NCBI GenBank assembly: GCA_029213105.1
Contig: JARGNS010000232.1
Location: forward strand, 1-6,170
From: Planctomycetota bacterium
GTDB lineage: Bacteria > Planctomycetota > PLA2 > JAEUHO01
Direction: 5' to 3'
DNA: 6,170 bases
The notes under the pieces are model-generated. The model made no database searches and had not been told where the DNA came from. It worked only from the letters and a program-made list of their open reading frames with translations. The position numbers were made by a program, and so were the translations under genes. This document shows positions 1 to 6,170 of this stretch, piece after piece (within the stretch, counting starts at the first letter, position 1; every line of letters begins with the position of its first letter).

Positions 1-277
1 GAAACGTCCACGTCCCACCGGCGGGCGCGAGCCGAATGACGTCACCGGGGTGCAGGGCGAACAGCGGCACGCTGGTGCCGTTCACCTCGACGCGGCAGCC
101 GTCCTCGGCGGCAAGCAGCCAATCGCCCTTCACGTAGCGCAGGCGCGCATGCTGCGGCGCCACGCCCTCGCCCCGATCGACGATGTCGCAGCGGTCCGCG
201 CTGCCGAGGGTCACCTCCAGCGAGGCCACGGGCGCGAAGGCCCGTGAGGGCTCGGTGCGGATCAGGGCGACAGGCAT
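1..277 (-). CDS. FHA-like domain protein, degenerate, partial at its 3' end
   Basis: An open frame begins at ATG 277 and runs off the left edge without a stop, giving 92 visible residues. The sequence follows the FHA beta-sandwich pattern: a strand ending in CDIVD (residues 30-34), then 'APQHARL' (40-46), a 'GDWLL' strand (51-55), 'VNGTSV' (65-70) and 'HPGDVIRL' (76-83). These correspond to the SxxH, NG and GD-I-L positions of FHA domains. The phosphothreonine-binding Gly-Arg is not visible (LGSADRC stands there) and the usual Ser before xxH is Pro41, so phosphopeptide binding is doubtful. The start is 5 bases after the stop of the upstream FHA gene, so the two are almost certainly cotranscribed. 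No clear Shine-Dalgarno precedes the ATG, which suggests coupled translation. Further domains may follow beyond the edge. The fold call is by motif reading only. Confidence 0.6.
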   Translation of the reverse strand, partial: MPVALIRTEPSRAFAPVASLEVTLGSADRCDIVDRGEGVAPQHARLRYVKGDWLLAAEDGCRVEVNGTSVPLFALHPGDVIRLAPAGGTWTF

Positions 278-282
278 GCGTA

Positions 283-576
283 CTAGGACCGGAGGCGGTA
301 GAGGATCGTGGAGCCGCCCACGTCGATCACATCGCCGTCGGCGAGGATGCGCTCGCCCTCGAGGGCAGCGCCGTTGACGAGGGTGCCGTTCGTGGAGCCG
401 AGGTCCCCCACGAGGTGGTCGTCGCCGCGGGGGCGGACTTCGGCGTGGCGGCGGGAGGCGCGCTCGGCGGTGACCGGCAGGCCGCAGTCGGGGCCGCGAC
501 CGACGACGAGCACTTCCCCGGGGACGAGGTCCACGAGGTAGGTCTGCTCGGCATCTTTGACAATCAACATGGCCAC
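283..576 (-). CDS. Small FHA domain protein
   Basis: This 97-residue protein is essentially a single forkhead-associated domain, a module that usually binds phosphothreonine peptides in signalling by Ser/Thr kinases or in secretion systems. The diagnostic residues are present: GR at 26-27, SRRH at 41-44, the loop STNGT at 61-65, NG at 68-69 and 'LADGDVIDVG' near 78-87. There is no signal peptide or membrane segment, so it is probably cytoplasmic. I chose GTG 576 as start because GGAGGAG (588-582) lies 5 bases upstream; the ATG at 570, two codons later, is the alternative. It leads a two-gene unit with the degenerate FHA gene at 277. It diverges from the Nudix gene across a 125-base gap. The partner kinase or target is not in the window. 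Confidence 0.88.
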   Translation of the reverse strand: MAMLIVKDAEQTYLVDLVPGEVLVVGRGPDCGLPVTAERASRRHAEVRPRGDDHLVGDLGSTNGTLVNGAALEGERILADGDVIDVGGSTILYRLRS

Positions 577-581
577 GGGGG

Positions 582-588
582 CTCCTCC
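582..588 (-). promoter_or_regulatory. Ribosome binding site deciding the GTG start of the FHA gene
   Basis: On the minus strand GGAGGAG is followed by five C residues and then GTG (576). The spacing suits GTG better than the ATG at 570, which would be 11 bases away. Confidence 0.6.
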
Positions 589-659
589 GCCTAGGAGTAT
601 CGCCCAGGACGGCTGCCCGTGGCGATGGAAGACCTGCCCCCACCGCGCTAGGCTGCGCC

Positions 660-686
660 CGCCCGGCCCCAGCGCGGAGCCGGGCG
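660..686 (+). promoter_or_regulatory. Hairpin in the leader of the Nudix gene
   Basis: An 8-bp perfect inverted repeat pairs 660-667 with 679-686 around an 11-base loop. It ends 15 bases before the GTG start of the Nudix gene, next to the only SD-like bases (AGGG, 691-694). It could affect translation, or could be a chance palindrome in GC-rich DNA. I saw no convincing -35/-10 pair in the divergent gap 577-701. Confidence 0.25.
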
Positions 687-701
687 CCCCAGGGAACCGC
701 C

Positions 702-1202
702 GTGCCGAGTGACCTCGCGACCATCGACCACCCCATCCACGACGTGGGTGCAGGCACCCAGGAGGATCCCCGACTCATCGTGGAGCTCTGGCTGCCGATT
801 CCGGTGGGCGCGCGCTGGGAGCTCTTGATGTGCCGACGCGTACCGGCCCGGGGTGGCTTCTGGCAGGGCGTCTCGGGCCGCGTCGAGGCGAGCGACGCCT
901 CGCTGCGCCACGCGGCGCTGCGGGAGTTGGGCGAGGAACTGCAGCTCGGCGCGGGGCGTCTTGCCGAGGTCCTCGACCTCGAGCAGACCTACGACTTCGC
1001 CTCGCTCCGCGGCGACCGCTTCTACCGCAAGCACTGCATGGCCGTGCTGCTGAGCGCAGGAACGGACGTCGAACATGTGACGCTCTCCGAGGAGCACGAC
1101 GAGTGCGTGCGGATGACGTTCGAGCAAGCGATCGACCTCGCGCGCTTCCCGGAGTACGTCACCGAGCTCGAGTCCCTCGAGGCACGCCTCTACGCGCGCT
1201 GA
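702..1202 (+). CDS. Nudix hydrolase
   Basis: This 166-residue protein belongs to the Nudix superfamily, which hydrolyses nucleoside diphosphates linked to another moiety using Mg2+. The core is visible: an N-terminal strand 'ELWLPIP', then 'FWQGVSGRVE' at 53-62, and a Nudix box over 59-82 ending in RELGEEL (74-80) with the metal-binding Glu75, Glu78 and Glu79. The 'WQ-V-(S/T)-G-x-V-E' run resembles NudB (dihydroneopterin triphosphate pyrophosphatase) and related enzymes. The box departs from GX5EX7REUXEEXGU: the loop is one residue longer, the first Glu appears as Asp65, and the final Gly is Gln81. The C-terminal 'EEHDECVRMTFEQAIDLARFPEY' region is the usual family tail. The start is GTG 702 with a weak AGGG 7 bases upstream. 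It stands alone, convergent with the next gene. The substrate cannot be told from sequence. Confidence 0.88.
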   Translation: MPSDLATIDHPIHDVGAGTQEDPRLIVELWLPIPVGARWELLMCRRVPARGGFWQGVSGRVEASDASLRHAALRELGEELQLGAGRLAEVLDLEQTYDFASLRGDRFYRKHCMAVLLSAGTDVEHVTLSEEHDECVRMTFEQAIDLARFPEYVTELESLEARLYAR

Positions 1203-1209
1203 CGCGAAC

Positions 1210-1252
1210 GCCCCCTCGTGAGGCGCAGGCCCACGCCCCCGACGAGGCGGGG
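1210..1252. terminator. Possible bidirectional hairpin between convergent genes
   Basis: CCTCGT at 1214-1219 pairs with ACGAGG at 1242-1247, extended by three more C-G pairs across a single-base bulge (1211-1213 with 1249-1251). The loop is about 22 bases. It lies in the 58-base space between the Nudix stop and the phosphodiesterase stop, where a shared terminator is expected. There is no T-tract on either strand. Confidence 0.25.
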
Positions 1253-1260
1253 AAGCAGGC

Positions 1261-2649
1261 CTAGAGCCCCATGCGCCGGAGGGAGTAGGCCTTGAGGTCG
1301 GCCAGGGTCGAGACCGCGTGGGATGCCCCGCGGTCGTCACTGACCAGCACCGGACCGTCCTGGCCGTCGAGCGGCAGCAGACCGTGGCTGCCCTTCACGA
1401 GGGCCGGGTCCAGGGGCACGACGTCCATCAGGTAGCGGAAGCCGAGTTTCTTGGCCATCAGCTTGCGACCCAGGCGCAGCTTGGGGGCCAGCAGCTTGGG
1501 ATCGAAGAAGAGCTCGCAGGGGTCGTAGCCGGGCTTGCGGTGGATGTCGATCGTGCGCGCGAAGTCGGGCGCGCGCTTGTCGTCGAGCCAGTACGGGTAG
1601 GCGAACCACGCATCGGGGCGGGCGAGCAACACGAGATCGCCGGCGCGGGGATGTTCCAGCCCCATCGCGACCTTGGCCCGGTGGTCGAGCACGCGGGCGA
1701 CCGTGTCCTCCTGCTCGAAGAGCGCCGCGACGCGCTCGCGGTCGGCCTCGTCGGGCACGTAGACGTGCGCGATCTGGTGGTCGCACACGGCCAGGGCGCG
1801 ACTCTGGTACGCGTCGATCGCCTCGCCGAACGGCCCGTCGCGCACCGTCAGGAGTCCGGCCTCCCGCAGGATGCGGTTCGGGGCGCTGTGGCGGCGCACG
1901 GGCAACAATCCGTACTCGCTGAAGGCCATGACCTCCGCGCCGGCGGCTTGGGCGGCATCGATCACGAGCCCCGCCGCGGCATCGACCTCGGCGACGCGTG
2001 CAGCCGTCTCGGGCGCGTCCGGGCCGAAGCGCTGCAGGTCGTAGTCGAGATGCGGCAGGTAGACGAGCGTCAGCGTCGGAGAACGGGTGCGCAGCACATG
2101 CGCGGTGGCCTGGGCGATCCACTCTGTCGAGGGCAACCCGGACATGGGGCCCCAGAACGCGTGGAACGGGAAGTCGCCCAGCGCGCCCTCCAGCTCGCCG
2201 CAGAGGGTCTGGGGCTCGCCGTGGATGCCGAAGGCCTTGCTGCCGTCCGCCCCGTACCAGGGCTTGGGCGTGACGGACCAGTCCACCGGCGCGCCCTGGT
2301 TGAACCACCAGAAGAGCTTGGCGCAGGTGAACGGCACGCCGCGCTCGGCCGCCCGGCGCTTGGCCGCGGCGTAGATCGTCTCGCCCTGGATGAGGCGGTT
2401 GCTCTGCAGCCAGAAGCGCACCTCGCCGGTGTCGCGATGGAACCAGCCGTTGCCGACCACACCGTGGCCGGAGGGTGCGAGCCCGGTGAGCGCGGTCGCC
2501 TGGGCCGAGCAGGTCACGGCGGGCACGATGCCGCCGAGGGGCTTGGCGCAGCCGGCCTCCCCCAGGGCGCGCAGGCGCGGCGCGTGCTCGAGCAGTCGGG
2601 GGGTCAGGCCCACGACGTTCAGCCACACGAGAGGTTGGAGCGCGCTCAC
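1261..2649 (-). CDS. Phosphodiesterase / alkaline phosphatase superfamily protein (nucleotide pyrophosphatase-like)
   Basis: This 462-residue protein has the fold signature of the nucleotide pyrophosphatase/phosphodiesterase branch. It opens with 'LNVVGLTPRLL' (10-20), followed by the nucleophile motif 'PAVTCSAQATALTG' (43-56) with Thr46 in the nucleophile position, and 'PSGHGVVGNGW' (59-69). Later come 'YLPHLDYDLQRFGP' (197-210), 'SEYG' (244-247), 'DHQIAHVYV' (290-298), 'IDIHRKPGYDP' (367-377) and 'GSHG' (420-423). These signatures match, from memory, a conserved bacterial subgroup that includes the phosphodiesterase-like protein of Ebo clusters; no other Ebo gene is in the window. Several metal ligands of classical NPPs are altered (see finding). 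No signal peptide is evident, so it is probably cytoplasmic. GTG 2649 is the start; an in-frame TAG lies four codons upstream and no clear SD is seen. The substrate is unknown. Confidence 0.82.
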   Translation of the reverse strand: MSALQPLVWLNVVGLTPRLLEHAPRLRALGEAGCAKPLGGIVPAVTCSAQATALTGLAPSGHGVVGNGWFHRDTGEVRFWLQSNRLIQGETIYAAAKRRAAERGVPFTCAKLFWWFNQGAPVDWSVTPKPWYGADGSKAFGIHGEPQTLCGELEGALGDFPFHAFWGPMSGLPSTEWIAQATAHVLRTRSPTLTLVYLPHLDYDLQRFGPDAPETAARVAEVDAAAGLVIDAAQAAGAEVMAFSEYGLLPVRRHSAPNRILREAGLLTVRDGPFGEAIDAYQSRALAVCDHQIAHVYVPDEADRERVAALFEQEDTVARVLDHRAKVAMGLEHPRAGDLVLLARPDAWFAYPYWLDDKRAPDFARTIDIHRKPGYDPCELFFDPKLLAPKLRLGRKLMAKKLGFRYLMDVVPLDPALVKGSHGLLPLDGQDGPVLVSDDRGASHAVSTLADLKAYSLRRMGL

Positions 2650-2705
2650 GCCGGCATGCTACCGGCGATCCACCGAGGCACGCCGGCGACTTGGGTACCC
2701 ATGCA

Positions 2706-2735
2706 GAAGGCCGCGCCCTTGCGGACGCGGCCTTC
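2706..2735 (-). terminator. Probable groEL transcription terminator
   Basis: A 10-bp perfect inverted repeat (GAAGGCCGCG / CGCGGCCTTC) pairs 2706-2715 with 2726-2735 around a 10-base loop. It lies about 60 bases past the groEL stop and before the phosphodiesterase start. On the minus strand the stem ends in CTTC then TGC, a weak U-tract, as is common in high-GC genomes. Confidence 0.6.
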
Positions 2736-2765
2736 AGCCGGAATCACCATGGTGGATGATGCGGA

Positions 2766-2789
2766 CGCGGCAGCCGTCAGGCTGCCGCG
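2766..2789 (-). terminator. Second hairpin directly after the groEL stop
   Basis: A 9-bp perfect stem (2766-2774 with 2781-2789) has a 6-base loop and begins 7 bases past the groEL stop. It has no U-tract. It could be a 3'-end-stabilising hairpin working with the stronger hairpin at 2706-2735; both contain the 11-base direct repeat GCGGACGCGGC on the plus strand or its edge. Confidence 0.4.
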
Positions 2790-2793
2790 GGAT

Positions 2794-4519
<1,726 letters not shown>

Positions 4520-4527
4520 GGTGGCTT

Positions 4528-4533
4528 CTCCTC
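4528..4533 (-). promoter_or_regulatory. groEL ribosome binding site
   Basis: GAGGAG lies 8 bases upstream of the ATG at 4519. It fixes the natural start and so shows that the first 34 codons belong to groEL despite the later frame break. Confidence 0.8.
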
Positions 4534-4536
4534 GCG

Positions 4537-4564
4537 GGGGCGTATTCGTGGGGGCGTGTTCGTG
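4537..4564 (-). repeat. 14-base tandem repeat in the groES-groEL spacer
   Basis: GGGGCGTATTCGTG (4537-4550) is followed at once by GGGGCGTGTTCGTG (4551-4564), identical at 13 of 14 bases. It lies between the groES stop and the groEL ribosome binding site. It could come from slippage or affect the transcript between the two genes; no known operator matches it. Confidence 0.7.
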
Positions 4565-4588
4565 GGGAACGGCCTGCTGGGACCCGGG

Positions 4589-4930
4589 CTACTTGGACTT
4601 CTTCTTCGTCGAGGGCTTCTTGGCCTTCGGGAAGGGCTTGCTGTCGACGATGGCGAGGATCTCGCCCTCATCGAGGATCAGGTACTCGTGGCCGCCCTCC
4701 TTGATGGCGGTACCGGCGTACGAGCTGAACAGGATGGTGTCGCCGACGGAGACGCTGAGCGCGAGACGGTCGCCCTTCTCGGTGCGACGGCCGTCGCCGG
4801 TGGCGACGATCTTGCCCTGCGTGGGCTTCTCCTTGGCGGAGTCGGGCAGCAGGATGCCGCCGGCAGTCTTCTCGCTGGCCTCGAGGCGCTCGACCAGGAC
4901 GCGGTCGTTCAGGGGCTTGATCTTCGGCAT
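4589..4930 (-). CDS. groES: Co-chaperonin GroES (Hsp10)
   Basis: This 113-residue protein forms the heptameric lid of the GroEL chamber. The N-terminus 'KIKPLNDRVLVERLEASEKT' is diagnostic. The mobile loop with its GroEL-binding GGILLPD (24-30) follows, then 'GKIVATGDG' (39-47), 'VGDTILFSSYAGT' (62-74) and 'EYLILDEGEILAIV' (82-95), all as in GroES. Bacterial GroES is usually about 95-100 residues; here a lysine- and proline-rich tail (SKPFPKAKKPSTKKKSK) adds roughly 15. The start is ATG 4930; GGAG sits 11 bases upstream, a slightly long spacing. It precedes groEL by 69 bases on the same strand, the standard operon order. A receiver-like gene ends 59 bases upstream. No CIRCE inverted repeat is visible before it. 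Confidence 0.97.
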   Translation of the reverse strand: MPKIKPLNDRVLVERLEASEKTAGGILLPDSAKEKPTQGKIVATGDGRRTEKGDRLALSVSVGDTILFSSYAGTAIKEGGHEYLILDEGEILAIVDSKPFPKAKKPSTKKKSK

Positions 4931-4951
4931 GACTGGTGGATCTCCGCGTGA

Positions 4952-4983
4952 CGGGCCTTGGCCCGCCGGCACGCTTCTGCGTG
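4952..4983 (-). promoter_or_regulatory. Two short hairpins in the groES leader
   Basis: CGGGCC/GGCCCG (4952-4957 with 4960-4965) and CACGC/GCGTG (4970-4974 with 4979-4983, four-base loop) lie side by side between the receiver-like gene stop and groES. They may end some transcripts of the upstream gene or modulate groES. There is no U-tract, and neither matches CIRCE or the HspR-binding HAIR element. Confidence 0.35.
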
Positions 4984-4989
4984 TCAGGG

Positions 4990-5388
4990 TCAGTGGGTGA
5001 AGGTGCGCGGCCCGGCGCCCGGTCGTCCGACCACGGTCTGGAGCGCGGCCCGCACGGTGGTTTCGTGCAGGGGAAGCGTCAGGACCGTGGCCACGCCCGT
5101 GCGCAGCGCCTCGAACCAGAGGTCGCGACGTCGGTCCCGCGTCAGAAGCACCGTGCGGCGGGCCTCCGCCGGGCGCAGCGTGCGCCAGACGGCCTCCCCC
5201 TCCGCCAGCCCCAGGTCGCAATCGACGAAGGAGGCGGCGTAGTCCGCCTGGCCAAGCCAGGAGCGGACCTCATGGGCATCGGTCGTGAACCGGGTGTCGA
5301 ACCCCAGACCCCGTACCCAGCCGGCGAGCTCGCCTTCGAGCTCCGTGTCAGCACGCAGGCCAACGAGAACGGCAGGGTTCGGCGTCAT
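4990..5388 (-). CDS. Degenerate response-regulator receiver domain protein
   Basis: This 132-residue protein looks like a stand-alone CheY-like receiver. It has strand 1 'PAVLVGLRA' (5-13), helix 1 'ELEGELAGWVRGLGF', 'ASFVDCDLGLAEGEAVW' (52-68) with Asp56 in the phospho-acceptor place, 'TVLLTRDRRRD' (79-89) with Thr83 as the switch residue, and 'ATVLTLPLHETTVRAAL' (100-116). The acidic pair after strand 1 is missing (Gly-Leu-Arg stands there), and the conserved Lys before Pro is Leu105, so ordinary Mg2+-dependent phosphorylation is unlikely. There is no output domain. I prefer ATG 5388 because strand 1 starts just after it, although no SD precedes it; ATG 5448 and TTG 5544 in the same frame are alternatives. 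It ends 59 bases before groES on the same strand and may be cotranscribed with it. The receiver call rests on pattern reading. Confidence 0.65.
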   Translation of the reverse strand: MTPNPAVLVGLRADTELEGELAGWVRGLGFDTRFTTDAHEVRSWLGQADYAASFVDCDLGLAEGEAVWRTLRPAEARRTVLLTRDRRRDLWFEALRTGVATVLTLPLHETTVRAALQTVVGRPGAGPRTFTH

Positions 5389-5435
5389 GGCCGCAGAAAT
5401 GGCAAGCCGGGTGCCAAGAGCCAGCCTCCGGGCCA

Positions 5436-5460
5436 CAACCCCCTGCATGGCAAGGGGTTG
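5436..5460 (-). promoter_or_regulatory. Hairpin upstream of the receiver-like gene
   Basis: CAACCCC (5436-5442) pairs perfectly with GGGGTTG (5454-5460). After a one-base mismatch, TGC/GCA (5444-5446 with 5450-5452) adds three pairs. It lies between the stop at 5575 and the ATG at 5388, so it could be the terminator of the upstream gene or a leader structure. The alternative start ATG 5448 would sit in its apex. Confidence 0.35.
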
Positions 5461-5468
5461 GAACGAAG

Positions 5469-5500
5469 CGACGCGCCGCGGCCGGGGCCGTGACGCGTCG
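5469..5500 (-). promoter_or_regulatory. GC-rich nested hairpin, possible terminator of the 5575 gene
   Basis: CGACGCG (5469-5475) pairs with CGCGTCG (5494-5500), and inside it CGGCC (5479-5483) pairs with GGCCG (5486-5490). It lies about 75 bases after the stop at 5575. There is no clear U-tract. Confidence 0.35.
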
Positions 5501-5538
5501 AGAGGCTGCCAAGATGTCACTCCGGGGGGCGTCCCGGG

Positions 5539-5544
5539 TGTCAA
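5539..5544 (-). promoter_or_regulatory. Possible -35 box for the receiver-like gene and groESL
   Basis: A perfect TTGACA reads at 5544-5539 on the minus strand, in the 186-base gap upstream of the receiver-like gene. No good TATAAT-like hexamer follows at 16-19 bases (the best is TGACAT at 19), so this is weak. Confidence 0.2.
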
Positions 5545-5574
5545 CCTGTCGGCAGGGCGTGGGTCGGCGCCGGG

Positions 5575-6170
5575 CTAGCCGCCGACGATGGCCGGGATGG
5601 CCATCGTGGTGTTGACGCGGATGACCTCGAGCTCGGGCAGCTGGATGCTGACCGGCGCGTTGGCGCCCACCGGGCCGGCGGCGAGGTTGGTCTGGAAGAC
5701 CGGGATCGGGCGCTTGAGCTTGCTGAAGGTCGCGCGGACCTCGCCCATGACCATGCCGCCGCCGGTCACACCGACCCCCCCACCGACGCCGGCGGCCTTG
5801 CGGCGCAGCTCCTCGATCGTCTGCAGGTAGGCGTCGATGTCGGTGATGAGCTTCTCGATCTTCTGGGCGTCGAAGGCCTTCTCCTTGCCGAGCGCCTGCA
5901 ATCGGGCTTTGCCGCGGGAGCGGACGGCCGGATCGGGACTCAGGGCCAGACGCACGGCCATGTTGACCTCGGTCTGGCGGGCGCGGGCGGCGGCGGCCTT
6001 GGCCGCCTCCTCGGCCTTGCGCTTGTCGGCCGTGGCGAGATTCTTCCACTCCTGGGGCGTGTACCAGGTGTCGCCGTGCTTCTCGAGGCCACGGGCGCGC
6101 TGGGCCTCGTCGGGAGTGATCCAGCGGCCGCGGTAGCGGACGTGGCCGAGGGCCTTGTGGGCGTCGGGGT
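5575..6170 (-). CDS. Unrecognised protein with repeated W-x-TP-x-E motifs, 5' end outside the window
   Basis: The frame is open from the right edge to TAG 5577-5575, giving 197 C-terminal residues. Near the edge, two similar units follow each other: 'GHVRYRGRWITPDEAQ' and 'GLEKHGDTWYTPQEWK'. Both read as G-x-x-(+)-x-G-x-W-(I/Y)-T-P-x-E, a motif I recall from large uncharacterised planctomycete and related proteins, often with a protease-like N-terminal part. Next comes an Ala/Lys/Arg-rich, probably helical stretch (KRKAEEAAKAAAARARQTEV), then a region rich in Arg and Lys (SRGKARLQALGKEKAFDAQK), a Gly/Val-rich linker (GVGGGVGVTGGGM), and a C-terminal beta-rich part ending in 'VNTTMAIPAIVGG'. 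An internal ATG at 5961 could start a shorter product, but the frame continues well upstream with motif content. I cannot assign a function. Confidence 0.7.
   Translation of the reverse strand, partial: PDAHKALGHVRYRGRWITPDEAQRARGLEKHGDTWYTPQEWKNLATADKRKAEEAAKAAAARARQTEVNMAVRLALSPDPAVRSRGKARLQALGKEKAFDAQKIEKLITDIDAYLQTIEELRRKAAGVGGGVGVTGGGMVMGEVRATFSKLKRPIPVFQTNLAAGPVGANAPVSIQLPELEVIRVNTTMAIPAIVGG

Noticed and set aside
244..594. A plus-strand frame opposite the FHA gene
   Set aside because: It is the antisense shadow of a gene with clear FHA motifs and an SD on the minus strand.
648..1340. A 230-codon minus-strand open frame opposite the Nudix gene
   Set aside because: It is antisense to a clear Nudix hydrolase, overlaps the end of the phosphodiesterase gene, and shows no domain pattern.
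4520..4671. An N-terminal extension of the main GroEL frame into groES
   Set aside because: The extra residues are arginine- and proline-rich out-of-frame reading of groES and the spacer, with no relation to GroEL.

Overview
This is a GC-rich bacterial chromosome window with ordinary housekeeping and accessory genes. I see no mobile element, CRISPR array or RNA gene. The organism is probably a high-GC bacterium of the Planctomycetota or a similar phylum. That is an inference from the GC content, the GGM-rich GroEL tail ending in Phe, and a partial protein at the right edge with repeated 'W-x-TP-x-E' motifs; no marker here settles it.

Layout from left to right. Positions 1-576 (minus) hold two adjacent small FHA-type genes: a complete, classical one and a degenerate one cut by the window edge. 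A 125-base gap separates them from a divergent Nudix hydrolase gene (702-1202, plus). Converging on it is a 462-residue phosphodiesterase/alkaline-phosphatase-superfamily protein (1261-2649, minus), in which several expected metal ligands are replaced. Two strong hairpins (2706-2789) separate that gene from the groES-groEL operon (4930 down to 2797, minus). Upstream of groES lies a small degenerate receiver-domain protein (4990-5388, minus), which may be cotranscribed with it. At the right edge is the C-terminal 197 residues of an unrecognised protein (5575-6170, minus).

The main surprise is in groEL. The normal ATG, with a good ribosome binding site, opens a perfect GroEL N-terminus, but that frame ends after 34 codons. 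The rest of GroEL is intact in another frame. The break lies at a 43-base quasi-duplication: remove 43 bases and a 559-residue, textbook GroEL results. The extra segment carries the only two AAA lysine codons in the gene, so it looks like a patch from a differently composed groEL copy, or a sequence error in a tandem-repeat setting. It should be checked first.

No CIRCE operator is visible before groES. The groES leader instead carries two short hairpins, and the groES-groEL spacer has a 14-base tandem repeat. I find no previously undescribed multi-gene system here. The points of interest are the disrupted groEL, the altered phosphodiesterase site and the receiver-like gene beside groES.
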